A stretch of 64,000 nt of DNA. It comes from Portulaca oleracea. Its lineage: Eukaryota > Streptophyta > Magnoliopsida > Caryophyllales > Portulacaceae. Numbering within the stretch: position 1 is the stretch's first letter; each line of letters begins with the position of its first letter. The stretch lies in NCBI GenBank assembly GCA_029582165.1, contig CM055887.1:11707190-11771189 (forward strand), read 5' to 3'. Shown here in pieces: positions 1 to 11,993 of the stretch. The notes beneath the pieces were generated by a model that made no database searches, had not been told where the DNA came from, and saw only the letters and a list, made by a program, of their open reading frames with translations. The translations under genes and the position numbers were made by a program.

Positions 1-254
1 ACCATGACTTGTTGCTGCTTAGCAACTTCCTCTTGCTTCTCTTCCAAAGTGAAAGCGGATCCTTTGGTGGTCGAAAACTTGGCTCGAGTCACCATAGGAA
101 TTATTATCGCCGATATCGATCCGCCCCGTAGATCATAGGGAGCCTTGAAGGTGGCTCGTGAGCCCACAAAAGGAAAGGGTTGGCCCATGGTCAAAGGCCC
201 ATACTTACTTCGAAAGCAAGAGTATGTCTTGGGTCCAAACCTTAATATTCAATA
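1..254 (-). CDS. Partial open frame at left edge, gag-like N-terminus possible
   Basis: A frame on the minus strand is open from a stop near 254 to the window edge (about 84 codons). Codon use looks like real protein, and an ATG at 95-93 would start a peptide beginning MVTRAKFSTTKGSAF that then turns into a Glu/Gln/Lys-rich stretch. Short openings of this type are seen in gag proteins of plant gypsy elements, but I cannot assign the family. No PBS or LTR is recognisable to its right. It could equally be an exon of a host gene that lies mainly outside the window. The frame runs off the edge, so its length and C-terminus are unknown. Confidence 0.35.
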
Positions 255-590
255 ATCATTTTATTTTGCATTCTCTAATTAATTATTTCGATACTACTCT
301 CACATAAATGAACTCTTCTTAGGTATTCATTTGCTATTAGTATTTAGTATGCATATTGATCTCATAGAATACTAACGCCAAACTAACAAACTCAGATTAA
401 TCAATCTTCTAAGAGGCCCTATTTCATTGGGCTTGTAGATAAGGTGGGCAAGCTGTGATGTATTTTCCGAAGCCCATTTATGCATAAAGCACCCAACAGT
501 CAACAATCGTAATGGGCCCATCAACCCATGTTTTGATCATATCCCTCTCCAGTCTCCAATATTCTTTTTATTTTTTGCTGACAAAAATAT
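255..590. other. AT-rich spacer, nothing recognised
   Basis: No coding frame, RNA gene or repeat end can be supported here. Confidence 0.5.
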
Positions 591-823
591 TACTCCCTCC
601 ATTCTTTTTATTTGTTATTCACTTTTTTTTAGATCCATTTTTAATCGATAATTTCTCATATAATAATTTTACAAAGAATACGATATTATATTTTTTTATT
701 TTTTTATTACGAATCTAATGGTATCAATTTTGTATGATGATTCACAATACAAATTAAAATATTAACGGTTAAAATTTTTAACATAATTACCTAAAGAATA
801 CTTAAATAAAACTGGAGGGAGTA
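591..823. mobile_element. Stowaway-like MITE
   Basis: Terminal inverted repeats CTCCCTCC (593) and GGAGGGAG (ending 821) sit directly inside TA dinucleotides, the target duplication of Tc1/mariner-type Stowaway MITEs. The similarity extends a further 10-12 bp into both ends. The body is AT-rich and has no coding capacity. The terminal motif is the standard Stowaway end of plants, so the class assignment is fairly firm; the family is not determined. Confidence 0.75.
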
Positions 824-1503
824 AAAGGAAATGAAAACATTTCCATGGCAGTAACTTGCACGGATAGTGAAAAGATAAGATAAAATTCTTACGTAGATGA
901 AGTTTAACTATACTGAAAATGGAAAAACATTAATAAACACGCAATTTTGTGTGCACAATACACACCCTCCCTCTATAACTCCTAGGCCCTAGCTAGCAAT
1001 TCCAAACAAATTACATCTCGACCACTATTCCCTTAATAGTCAATACGAATATAACAAACATTCATAATATATGATCGTACGATTTTTCTTCCCACTATTA
1101 TGGACTGTCAATTAATAAAGTATATGACCAATATATACAGACATCGATTAATTCAGAGTCAAAATAGTTTCAAATGGAGTATATTGTTTTTCCTTTTATG
1201 TTTAAACATATTATTTATTGACTTTTCTTGCCCAATCTCAAAATCCATCGATTAATAATCTCAGAACCTTGCTAGGAATATAAGAGCCGCGCTAAGAAAT
1301 AATGGTTTTACACAAATTTGTGGACAGACGTAAAGTTTATAGTTGAAAACGAAATGTAAGTATTTTGCCGAAAATTAAATAAATTCTGACCAATGAAATT
1401 TTTTTTAAAAAAACTTTCTACAATTATCAACTTATTTTTCTTTTGTTGATGCATGGGTGAGTGGGCCAACTACTGAACCCAGTTCTAGTTGCCAATAGAG
1501 GGT
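824..1503. other. AT-rich intergenic DNA
   Basis: No coding frame or element end is visible. Stop codons are dense in all frames. Confidence 0.5.
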
Positions 1504-1706
1504 CTGTCAAATTAATGGATAAACTGAATTTATCAGTTTTTATCTAAATTTATCAAAAAAATAACAAAAATTATAAAAGTTAAAAACCAAACAAAAATTA
1601 CTTTTAATATATTAGGGTAAATTTGACAAAAGTTACCAAATATTACCAAAATTTACCAAAATTTAGCTTTTACCTAATTACTTTTTACCCATAAATTTAA
1701 ATATCC
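1504..1706 (+). repeat. AT-rich dispersed repeat, copy 1
   Basis: About 200 bp rich in ATTTACCAAAATTTA-type words that recur, same order and orientation, at 11512-11726. Both copies begin near CAAATT followed by a GGRTA-A stretch and end with TTTTACCCATAAATTT, so the ends form a weak inverted repeat. This fits a degenerate MITE-like family. No coding capacity. Confidence 0.45.
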
Positions 1707-4433
1707 ATGCAAATCATGATCCATATATATATGAAACCCTATGTGCTTGTTAAAATGTCAACTTTTAATTGAGGGATGATAATTAACATCAACTCATAGA
1801 CATCAATAATTATGAAATTGTTAAGCCTTAACTACAAAGTTAATTAAGATGTGACTCAGCATGTCGTCCCAGGTCGATGTTGTTGTTTTCCACTAACAGC
1901 TTTGTTTCTGTTATGGGTGTTTGGTCAAATGACGTGCATGAAGAGGAGACAATGTGTGTATGGAAATTTTGGGTAGTTATGAATTAGTGAGCATGTCAAT
2001 TCAATTGGGGTCCTTTATTCATGTGAAAAAAAGCTCCAAAGTTTAATTTTGAGATACTAAAAGAGTAGGTAGCTCCAAATTCACTTTGATACCGTGTGGA
2101 TTTGACCTTCAATTCCCACACAAACAAGGCAACAATGTGTGATGTACAGTCCCTTTCAAGTTTCAGCCTTCAGGTGCATGTGAATGTGTATGCTACTCCC
2201 CATTTCTCATATTACACTATGCCTTCTCCTTTTTGGCACTTGTACATGTTGCTATTTTATTCATCATTATATATTTTGGCGTTTTTTGCAGCTAGTTTAT
2301 CTGCTTCCAGCTGCTTTGATCCGTTTTCAACTGCCCAATATTCTAACAAAAAATAACATTAGGCAGTTCATACCGATCGATATCCCAAATCTCACAATTT
2401 TGTGATAGCAAGAAGAGCAGGTCTATAACTAGATGGTAGAAGTCTAGCAGATCACTAATTAAGGTCAAACAACTTACTTTTATCTATTCTTACCCAATTC
2501 TACTTTTTCTATTTAAAGTTACCTTAATATATTTAAAATTTTCTATTTGTAAAAATATTATTATCTATTTCTACCTACTTCAACGCAAACTTACCTAAAG
2601 TTACTCAACCTTACTTTACTCCATTCAACTTTTACATTTCTATGAAAGAAGAGAGCCTTGCGGATTCAATACATGAGGAAGCTTAGCTAACGAACTAAAT
2701 TCAAAAGGATAATTTGCACCGGCACTATCACAAATTAACAAGCAATAGGAGATTAAGCATTTAGCTATATATGTCAACACATCTAATTGTAGAATTGCGA
2801 ATTTGCTTAAATAAAATATTACCTTTCTTCTATTATTCATGACCAATCATATATTTTTTAGGCATAATTAATCTTATTAGGATTAACTGTTATTGACACT
2901 GCTTCCGATGGATAGAGACCACCAATGCAAGGTGAGTACAAATGGCTAGAAGGATGACGATTGACAAGACATAAAACAACAGCGAATTTCAATATTGCCC
3001 GTCTAATACAACCTATGGGGGAGTTTAAATGTAAGGAGCTGGAGTTTAAATGTAAGGAGCTTTTCCTCATACACGTACAGTAGTATTTGAGGAGGTTGAT
3101 TCTAGCATTGGAAAACATAAGAATAATAAAATAATAATAAATAAACATTCTCCATATCAAAATGGCCAGGAACATCTCAATTGTCACATATATACGACCT
3201 TGGTGCAATTATATTTGGCAATTTTTCTCCAATTGTGGAAGTCGATTTTGTGTTAGCGTAAAGATAAAGATGCTCAAACTTGTACGCTCATAGTGCTTGT
3301 GTTTGTTCTTTGTGGTCATGTCAAAGTGTACACTACTAGAGCTATAAAAGTAGCATTGCCTTAGTTTCAAGACTTCTGTTAAATAAGGTAACATTGATGT
3401 GCTCTCAAAGTTGACTTGCTACTGGAACGACGGATGGTTGCATTTTGTATTCAACTCAAAAATGGATTTGTATGGTCCTTTATGTTTGGATCACTTTAAT
3501 TTTTATTTTTTTAGTGAGAGTTTGGATCACATTAGAATTCACTCATATATAATGTACGGTTTTATCTCGGATTGGACTCTAATAAATTTAAGTTTGGGGT
3601 ACTAGATGTTATTTCTAACTGAGGAATTTTACGTAATTCGAATTTGGAGTTTAGGAGTGTATACGAGCAAACCCGAGCTTGTAAAGTCTAGGCTTAGGTT
3701 GAGCTTGGTTCATATTGCTTAGACTCGAGCTTAGGTTTGAGCTCGACACAAACCTTTTTTTTTTACAATATTATTTCAAATTCAAATAATGCAAAATGCC
3801 TTCTCACCTAATTCTTGATATAATTTAGCTTATTTTCTTCATTAGTTATTAAAGTGTGTGATTTTTTTGTCTTTTTAGGCAATTTCGTCTTTTACGATGA
3901 AGAATACGTAATATTGGGATGTTAAGGAAGAGTATGGGAAGCAATAGATGTTTGGAGAGTGAAGAAAGAAAGTCAAGTCAAGTCAGGACAGGACAGGTGG
4001 TAACACGTACGTACAGGTTGTGTTGAGGAAAAGATCCAAAAAAGAAAAGAATTGAGCACAGTTCGTGACGATTGCTGAAGCCTAGAAGGACAACACAAAA
4101 TGTGCCAAACCCAGCATTGCTTGTGCCAATATGCAAATTATAGTTTTAAGTCATTTAAATTAGGAAAAACTGTAAGTTTTTTCATGATCATGTTATTTTA
4201 GTTTCTTTTAGGCTATTGAGAGATTTTGTCACTAGCTTCTCCAGTCGCATTTAGGGTAGTTTTTAGGATTAGTTTGCTTCTCGATGATAAGGATTAATAA
4301 ATTCACTTTCCATTCCAATTGCAAGACCAAGTTTAATTCCTCTTTCTCTCTATCATTTTAATATAATGTTCATATACTCACTTATTATATTAATTTGGAT
4401 TCTCTTTAATTGTTTTGGTATGTTTTAGCATGT

Positions 4434-4436
<3 letters not shown>
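1707..4436. other. Intergenic DNA without recognisable genes
   Basis: Only short chance frames occur. A 21-bp direct duplication sits at 3021-3061 (GAGTTTAAATGTAAGGAGCT twice). A stretch at 3665-3755 is rich in GAGCTTG/CTCGAGC words. No promoter, splice pattern or family motif supports a gene. Confidence 0.5.

Positions 4437-4481
<45 letters not shown>
4437..4481. repeat. (AT)n microsatellite
   Basis: An uninterrupted run of about 22 AT dinucleotides in AT-rich intergenic DNA. Confidence 0.95.
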
Positions 4482-4482
<1 letters not shown>

Positions 4483-5000
4483 CTGGATACAAAGGGTGAT
4501 CATAATTGGTGATGTTATTTTTTTTAAAAAAAGGTCATTATAGCAAGGTATCCCATGTATTGTCCGTTAATGCTAATGCATAAGTTATGCGTATGACAAT
4601 TAAAACAAATGAAATGGTAATTATGGTCATTATTATTAAATTAATATTTATTATACTTGACCATTTAAGTCATTTTCAAATACAAACAAAACGGTTGCTT
4701 TATTTCTTAAATCATGCACCTTTAGTATTGTTAATAAATTTTTTTAATAATTATGCTTGATCATTCACTCAAGGTTAGCCAAATTTGTATAAATTCATAA
4801 AGTGCATGCTTTTGGTCTTTAAACCTCTCTATCTATTTTGCAACTTACATTGAGAAAGCAAGTTTATTTTTTATTTTTTTTATAATCATGAGTAAAAATC
4901 TTCTTCAAATGTATGCACTTGGTGCTATATTCTTTTTGGTCATTGCATTTTGTTAGAAGACTACAATTTAAGGTAGTGTTTGATAATTATGTTTATGTTG

Positions 5001-5071
5001 TTTATTTATTTATTCATTTATTTATTTAAGTATTTATTTATTTATTTATCATCATCATCATCATCATCATT
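5001..5071. repeat. (TTTA)n and (CAT)n compound microsatellite
   Basis: Imperfect TTTA repeats pass directly into about seven CAT/ATC triplets. No coding context. Confidence 0.9.
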
Positions 5072-6240
5072 TAATTTTTGTATGTTATCCTAAAACTAAC
5101 AATAAGCATTTGGGCATCCATAAAAAATAGGAAAAATAAGCATTTGAGCATTTGATAGGATGCCTATTTTATTTTATTTTATTTTATAACAATATTATTA
5201 AATTTTATTAGCATAATATTATTTCATTTTATTTTGAACAAGGATATATTCATGCATACGAGGAAAAAATGAGTCATTGAATCATCCAGAATATCATTAA
5301 CATTTTATTAATATGCTAGAAATGTATACCTTGAAAAATCTTCTAAAATGTCATTTTTAACTAACAATTAAATTGTGTGAAAATTTAATAACTTATTTTA
5401 AAAAGATGGGCTAAAGCGGGTTCGAGAGAGGAAAATTAGACTATTGATTCATTATTATAATTATAGCAATGTCTATTTTCTTTATGTTATAACTTATAGA
5501 AGGAATTCATTAAGTTTATAGCAATGTTTATTTTCAAAGTAGAGAATTTGTGAAGAATGTATTTTCTTTGAGAGAGTGAAGAAGGTATATATCTATTTAA
5601 TATATAAGTAGTATATATTTATTTAAATTTTAGGTATGTCTATTATATTTTAAGTAATGAGTTTTTTGTTAATTGAAAATTTTAAAGTCATATTTGAATG
5701 CGATTATAGGTTTTGAATATTAAAATATAACTAGAGTAGAGTTTTTTTTTTTTTTTTTTGTTGACAATTAGAGTTTTACTCTAATATAAATTAAAAAATC
5801 ATGATTAATTATTATGTTTTCAATGCCCATATGTTTATAGAGTAATATCTAATGTTGTCCAATATATTTAGTTTGGCTAATTATTTTTTATTTTAGTGTA
5901 ATAGTATTTTTTAAGTTCACTTATTTGGATTCTATTTTATATTAGATTGTCTAATTTGAAATGTTTGAATTGAAGATCTTAACATTGAAAAAGAAAGTAT
6001 ACATACAAGTAGAATTTGGTCTACCATGAACTTTTATATGTTAAACACCATAAGAGGTTTATGAGGTTTGTTAATTATCTTTTTTGTCACAAGGTTTTCT
6101 CATTTTTTTTTATACATGAATGATTGTTTCAAATTAAGAGCAAAATACATACTATGAATATTATGTTATCTAATTTTAGGGTGAAATGCATGATAATCTT
6201 CATTGAATTTGAGGTTAAAAAGCTATACTCCCTCCGTCCC
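5072..6240. other. AT-rich intergenic DNA
   Basis: No genes or structured repeats recognised. The right end (about 6225-6240) holds CTCCCTCCGTCCC, a Stowaway-type terminus, flush against the truncated copia LTR. Confidence 0.5.
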
Positions 6241-6370
6241 AATAGATTTAGAATCTAATACAATTAGGAAACCAACACAATAAGGAAACCTAAATAATAT
6301 CCTAATACAATTAGGAAACAAATAATTGTGAGATCAAGAGATTTGGTGATTTTAGGACACTTTCCTAACA
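6241..6370 (-). repeat. Truncated 3' LTR of the copia element
   Basis: Matches the outer end of the 5' LTR (10977-11110) almost base for base. The remaining roughly 445 bp, including the TATA region and the R/U5 part, are missing. The break is flush with a Stowaway-type terminal sequence on its left. Confidence 0.9.
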
Positions 6371-6471
6371 AACTCTACCTTGGACTAAAATCAACGAATC
6401 ATCAGTCCAGATAAACATCTTGACTGTCGCCATCAACACGCCCCTCCGCAGGGCGTGGCCCCGCAGGGCTA

Positions 6472-9301
6472 TCACATGCTTAGAACACCAACTAAGTCCA
6501 AACAATGTTCGAACTTAGCTATAGATAGAGCTTTGGTTAACATGTCTGTAGGATTATCAGAAGTATGAACCTTCTTCACCACGATCTCTTCTGCAGCAAC
6601 TGTATCTCTAATGAAGAGATACCTGACGCTTATATGCTTGGTCTTCGAATGATAAGTGTCATTCTTTGTCAGATGTGTAGCACTCTGACTGTCTGAATAA
6701 ACCATAGTCCCGCCCTGTGGTATTCCAAGCTCCATGACCAATCTCCTCAACCAGATAGCCTCCTTCACTCCTTCCGTTGCAGCAATATATTCAGCCTCTG
6801 TAGTAGACAGGGCTGCTATAGATTGAAGTGAATCTTTCCAAGATATTGCTCCTCCACACATGACGAACACATACCCTGAAATTGAGCGTCTCCTATCCAG
6901 ATCTCCACCATAATCAGCATCAACATAACCTGCAACATAAGACGTTGCAGCACTACCTCTATCATACAGGATGCCCTTCTCCAAAGTACCCTTCACATGG
7001 TGAAGGATCCACTTCACTCCTTCCCAATGCTCCCTCCCTGGATTCTGCATATATCTACTCACCACACTAACTGCGTGGGACAGGTCAGGTCTAGTACACA
7101 CCATAGCATACATCAAACTACCAACTACACTAGCATAGGGAATATTAGACATCCTCCTTACCTCCAAATCAGATTTAGGGATGGTTCTCACTGAACAACT
7201 TGAAGTGTGCGGCTAAAGGAGTTGAAGCGCTCTGATTTCTCATGTTGAATCTGTCAACACCTTCTCCAGATATTTCTTCCGAGACAGAACGACTTCCCTG
7301 CATTTCTATCCCTTTGGATGTCCATACCCAAAATCTTCTTCGCTCAGGTCTTTCATCTCAAACTCTGGTTGAGTTGAGATTTCACTTCTTTATTAGTGAC
7401 ATGTCCTGAGGCAATCAACATGTCATCCACATACAATAATAAATAAATGAAAGACCTTTCTTCAAATTGCACGTAGTACACACAATTATCATAGTGACTT
7501 CTTGTGTACCCTTGCTACCATAAAGGTATCAAACCTTTTGTACCATGCTGGTGCTGTTTAAGTCGATACAAGGACTTCCTGTCTGCATACATTCTGTTTA
7601 CCGAGAACGATGAAACTCTCGTGCCTCATATATATTTCCTCCTCCAACTCGCCATGGAGGAAAGCTGTCTTGACATCAAGTTGCTCCAACTCCAAATCAA
7701 ATTGAGCAACAAAAGCAAGCAAGGTGCGGATCGACGTATGCCTCACGACTGGCGAGAATACTTCGTTGTAGTCGATTCCTTCTTTCTGGTTGCAACCCTT
7801 TACCACTAATCTGGCCTTCCACCATGCACTTTCTACACCAGGGATACCTTCCTTTCTCTTGTACACCCACTTCGCAGTAAGAGCTCGTCGCCCTTTAGGC
7901 AACTCACATAGCTCCCATGTATGATTTTTCTGCAGACTCTCCATCTCCTCTTGCATAGCTCCTATCCAATTTGAGGCATTCGGACAAGAGATGGCCTCTT
8001 GATAGGTAGGAGGATCAACACCTTCAGGAGTCTCCTCTACAACACTCAGCGCATAAGCAATCATAGCATCATCTTCTTCAGTATATCGCGCTGGTCTCCT
8101 GATCTCCCTCCTGGGACGATCTCTAGCAATACATGGTTGTTCCTCCACCTGAGGAACATTCGTCTCAATCTCAGGCTCATCAACCTGAGTTGGTTCAGAG
8201 CATCGATGTTGCTCCACGATTGCAGTTCAGGCTCCACCTGAGCTGCTCCCTCGAACACCATTCTTCCTGCATCCTTCTCCCGATTTCTGCATCATCAGAA
8301 GTACCGGTAGATTCCATTCCAGATAACATAGCAGTTTCATTAAAGGTTACATCTCTAGACTGAATAACTTTCATCAAATCAGGACACCACATTCTATATC
8401 CCTTAGACTCAGACCCGTAACCTAGAAACATGCATTTAACAGCCATGGGAGACAGCTTCCCATCATTCACATGGACATATACAGGACATCCAAAAATTCT
8501 CAAATTAGAATAATTAACTGGATTACCTGTCCATACTTCCTCTGGAATCTAGTATTTGATAGAGGCATGAGGTGACCTGTTCAGCAGGTAGCAGGCAGTA
8601 GATATCACCTCTGCCCAGAACGATTTGTTCTTCCAAAGCCCTGCATTCGAGAGCATGCAGTGGGGTTTCTCCAGGAGTGTCCTGTTGATTCTCTCGGCTA
8701 CCCCATTTTGCTGAGGCTTACCCACCAAGGTTCGATGCCTTGCAATCCCATGCTCCTCGCAGAATTCAGTAAATTCAGAATCAACAAACTCCAACCCATT
8801 GTCAGTCCTGAGTTTCTTGATTTTCCTGCCTGTCTGGTTCTCCACCAAAGCTTTGAACTTCTTGAAATATGAGAATGTCTCATTCTTGTGCCGCAGGAAA
8901 TAAACTCAAGTCTTCCTCGAGAAGTCATCCACGAATGTCAACATGTAGCGCTTGCCACCCAGTGATGGCACTCTAGCAAGACCCCACAAATCTGAATGAA
9001 TATAATCAAGGATTCTTGCTGTTGTATGTTTAGCCCTTGAAAAGCTAACTCTCTTATGTTTCCCGTAGACACAGTGATCGCAAAACTTCCACTTGCCGAT
9101 CTTTGTGCCTTCAAGGTATCTCTTCTTGCTCAACATTGATATTCTCTTCTCGCCCATGTGGCCTAGTCTCATGTGCCACAGTTTTGTGCTATCGGACTCA
9201 TCAAGATTTAGGGCTGCCACTGCAGATCCATCATGAGACCCTGCAGGATGTATAGACTGCCCTTCCTGATTCCCTTCATAAGAACCATGGAACCCCTGCA
9301 C
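6472..9301 (-). pseudogene. copia pol (integrase-RT-RNase H), broken
   Basis: Pol polyprotein of the copia element, cut by frameshifts and stops into at least five pieces. 9301-8906 holds the end of the protease linker and the integrase zinc finger (WHMRLGH, later FCDHCVYGKH) and enters the catalytic core (IHSDLWG, FVDDFSRK). 8848-8549 continues the core with RTDNGLEF and NGVAERINRTL. 8503-8195 is the integrase tail (FLGYG). 8217-7558 is the start of RT (KARLVVKG, DVKTAFLHG). The YVDD box is still readable at 7433-7422. 7191-6472 is the RNase H end ([23 protein letters not shown]). A functional copia pol would be one frame of more than 900 codons, so this copy cannot make enzyme. Confidence 0.9.
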
Positions 9302-10518
9302 ACTTTCAAAACACCATCTTCTCCTTTGTACCTGCAGCCATTAGCTTCAAGAGTACCCAAAGAAATTAAATTTCGAGTCATGTTAGGGATATGACGAACC
9401 TCCTTGAGAGTTCTAATGATGCCATCATGAGTCTTGATTTTGATGCTACCGATTCCTGCAACCTTGCGGTCAGTTGTGCTACCCATGACTACGACCCCGG
9501 TGTCAACACTCTCATAAGACTCGAACCAGTCCTTATGAGGACACATATAATAGGTGCACCCCGTGTCAAGAACCCACTCATCTATAGCTATCCTACTCGA
9601 TGTGGTAGCCAGGGCATCCGTAACTACAAACCCATCACCATCTGACTCGGACTCTACGCAGTTTGAGGTACCAGGTTTGGTGTGATTATCCTTACTCTCC
9701 TGTTTCTGGTCTCTCTGTTTTGCCCAACAGTATCTCTCTATATGCCCCATCTTACTACAGTAGTTACACTTCTTATTCTTGTGAGGATTCCTAGACTTTG
9801 AACGGTATTTAGACCTCCCTCTAGACCTGTTTCCCTTACGTTCAGTATTTCTACCCCTTACAACCATAGCATCACCACCCTGGTCATCACCATCGGTATC
9901 AAGTTTCTCCTTAGACAGTAAACTAGCCTTTACTTCACTAAGGTTAAGGTCACCACGATTCCCATACAACATGATTTTCCTAAATTGTTTATGTGATTCA
10001 GGTAGGGACAGAATTAAATGAAAAGCCTTATCCTCATCAGTGTGTTTTATATCCACTGATTCCAATTCAGTAATAATAGAATCAAATTCACTAAGATGTG
10101 CCTGAATAGAAGTACCTTGGGGCATCTTCAGCCTGTAGAATTTCTCCTTCATTCGGTACTTGTTTGCACGACTCTTCGACATGTACAGCTCTTCCAGTTT
10201 GGTCCAGAGCACCCGAGGTTTCTCGATATGCATCACCTCTCTCTGAATGTGCTCCTCCAAGCACAGTTGAATCCCTGCCAGAGTCTTATCTTCAAGATTC
10301 TTCAACTCCCTTGGAGTCAGATTCCCCTTGATATCCTTCTGGAATTGTTTGAATTCATCATCGTTCATTGTCGCATCAGTCTTCGTGTCGGGATACTCAA
10401 TCACATCCCATAACCCGTGCTGAATCAGGACCGCCTTCATTTGCAGTCTCCACATAGTAAAACTCCTCGTTCCATAAAATTTTGGAAAATCACACTTCAT
10501 AATTGAAGTCATCTCCAC
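9208..10518 (-). CDS. copia gag and protease
   Basis: A 436-codon frame starting at the ATG 10518-10516, four bases downstream of the PBS. The N-terminal two thirds are a copia nucleocapsid precursor (a KFYGTRSFTMWRLQMK start and the LEELYMSKS region). A basic Arg/Lys/Ser-rich segment precedes a CCHC zinc knuckle (CNYCSKMGHIERYC, about residues 252-265). The retropepsin follows, with the catalytic triplet DTG in VLDTGCTYYMCPH (about residue 318). In life gag-protease packages and processes the element RNA particle. The frame ends at 9208 where it should continue into integrase; a frameshift near 9250-9300 moves the rest to the neighbouring frame. Confidence 0.85.
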   Translation of the reverse strand: MEMTSIMKCDFPKFYGTRSFTMWRLQMKAVLIQHGLWDVIEYPDTKTDATMNDDEFKQFQKDIKGNLTPRELKNLEDKTLAGIQLCLEEHIQREVMHIEKPRVLWTKLEELYMSKSRANKYRMKEKFYRLKMPQGTSIQAHLSEFDSIITELESVDIKHTDEDKAFHLILSLPESHKQFRKIMLYGNRGDLNLSEVKASLLSKEKLDTDGDDQGGDAMVVRGRNTERKGNRSRGRSKYRSKSRNPHKNKKCNYCSKMGHIERYCWAKQRDQKQESKDNHTKPGTSNCVESESDGDGFVVTDALATTSSRIAIDEWVLDTGCTYYMCPHKDWFESYESVDTGVVVMGSTTDRKVAGIGSIKIKTHDGIIRTLKEVRHIPNMTRNLISLGTLEANGCRYKGEDGVLKVCRGSMVLMKGIRKGSLYILQGLMMDLQWQP

Positions 10519-10521
10519 CTT

Positions 10522-10533
10522 GCTCTGATACCA
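10522..10533 (-). other. Primer-binding site, initiator tRNA-Met type
   Basis: On the minus strand this reads TGGTATCAGAGC, complementary to the 3' end of initiator tRNA-Met, the usual primer of copia elements. It lies two bases inside the 5' LTR. Confidence 0.95.
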
Positions 10534-10535
10534 CT

Positions 10536-11110
10536 TGTTAGAGAAAAGTGAGTAGCAAGGTAACAGCGGAAGCGAATAATAGAATCGAAAACGAGATGAT
10601 GGATATTACAACAAAATTTAGGAACGAAAAATAAGCGATAAAATCAAACACCAGAATTACGTGGGAAACCGAAGAACTCGGAGAAAAACCCATGGACGGC
10701 GACAGCCAGAAAATAATTCACTATGAGAAAGGAGGAGTACAACCTGATCACTATCACAGGGTGTGATGCGATCCACAAAGGAGATTACAATAACAATCTC
10801 TCAACACTCAACTCATAATCTCTCAGGATACACTGGGGAAAATATTGGTGAGACCCCTTTCTCTCTCAATATTTTCTCTCTCTCTAGCTCTCTGTGTTTT
10901 CCGATGTGTTTTTGGTGGAGAAACATGCACTCTATTTATAGGGAGAACTCCCTATAACCTAACTTGACACCCACTCCAAATAGATTTAGAATCTAATACA
11001 ATTAGGAAACCAACACAATAAGGAAACCTAAATAATATCCTAATACAATTAGGAAACAAATAATTGTGAGATCAAGAGATTTGGTGATTTTAGGACACTT
11101 TCTTAACATA
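10536..11110 (-). repeat. 5' LTR of the copia element with TATA box
   Basis: 575 bp, beginning TGTTAAG and ending TCTAACA on the minus strand. A TATA box (TATAAATA, 10940-10933) with a CT-rich leader downstream marks the U3/R boundary. The LTR would drive the gag-pol transcript leftwards. Confidence 0.9.
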
Positions 11111-11511
11111 TTTTCATATAAAGTAAATAAATAAATGTTTTTTTATAAAGTATGTATTTTAATTGTGTCCCGTGCAACGCATGGGACGAAAGACTATAGT
11201 TAGTTGTTATTTTTGAGTTATTTGGGTTGTGATCGATATATATGATGATTAGATGATTTGTTTAGGCCTAATCTACCAAAATCATGTTTTTAACTATAGT
11301 TTTAATCAAATGCCAACCAGGATGAAATACTCGAGAGAGTTTTTTGTCTATATATTTTAGGAATTGATTTATGCTGAGAAATGAGGTCAATTTGCTAGTG
11401 TAGCTGGAGAGAATTATTAGAGTTTTGATATGAAAAGAGTCGAATCCTAACTAGGTCTAGGGTTGTTATTCTTGTAGTTTAATTAGACAAACTCTATAAG
11501 AATAAGGGCCT
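11111..11511. other. Spacer with a possible Helitron-type 3' hairpin
   Basis: 11169-11185 reads CCCGTGCAACGCATGGG, a GC hairpin with one wobble pair, followed after 8 bases by CTATAGT. Plant Helitrons end in a GC hairpin shortly before CTRRT, so this resembles a Helitron terminus, but the end is not a clean CTRRT and no 5' TC end or helicase was found. The rest is AT-rich and empty. Confidence 0.3.
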
Positions 11512-11726
11512 ATCAAATTCAAGGGTAGATTTAATTTACCAAAATTTATCATTTTTTGCCTAAATTTACAAAAAATTACAAAAATATACCAAAGTTAAAA
11601 AACAAAAAATTTTAAATTTTGATATATTAGCATAAATTTGCGAAAAGTTATCAAAATTTACCAAAAATTATAAAAATTACCCAAATTTAATTTTTATCCA
11701 ACTGTTTTACCCATAAATTTTACACA
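11512..11726 (+). repeat. AT-rich dispersed repeat, copy 2
   Basis: Second copy of the roughly 200-bp repeat at 1504-1706, in the same orientation. It diverges by many substitutions but keeps word order and ends (TTTTACCCATAAATTTT at the right). Confidence 0.45.
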
Positions 11727-11993
11727 CTCTAAGTGTTAGGCTAGTTAAACTAGCCTTTGAACCTCGACATAGAGCTCTGGTGAAATTTAATGGTGTAATC
11801 GATCCTCATAATTGCTTGTTTAAATTTAGTAGGTTACGTAATTAAGACCAATTAGTTATTAAATGTTGACTACGTGGCCTTAACATTTTCTATCACTTTT
11901 TGCAGTTCTTACTTCTCATGATCACCATTATATCCTCAATTAATTTTCCTATCTTGAAACTCTCTAGCTAATTTCGAGTTTCTGGAACACAAC

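Larger units (their letters stand above)
6241..11110 (-). mobile_element. Copia LTR retrotransposon, Tork-like, decayed
   Basis: A Ty1/copia element read on the minus strand: 5' LTR 10536-11110, PBS 10522-10533, gag and protease, then integrase, reverse transcriptase and RNase H in copia order, and a 3' LTR of which only 130 bp remain (6241-6370). The two LTRs are nearly identical over the shared part (one clear difference at the terminus, TGTTAAG versus TGTTAGG), so insertion is fairly recent, yet pol is broken into several frames. The PPT is the purine-rich stretch just right of 6370. No target duplication can be checked because the left end is lost. The lineage call rests on gag and protease style and is tentative. 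Confidence 0.9.

Noticed and set aside
2096..3605. Several 60-116-codon frames in the left intergenic DNA
   Set aside because: No homology, no promoter or splice pattern, and composition of random AT-rich DNA.
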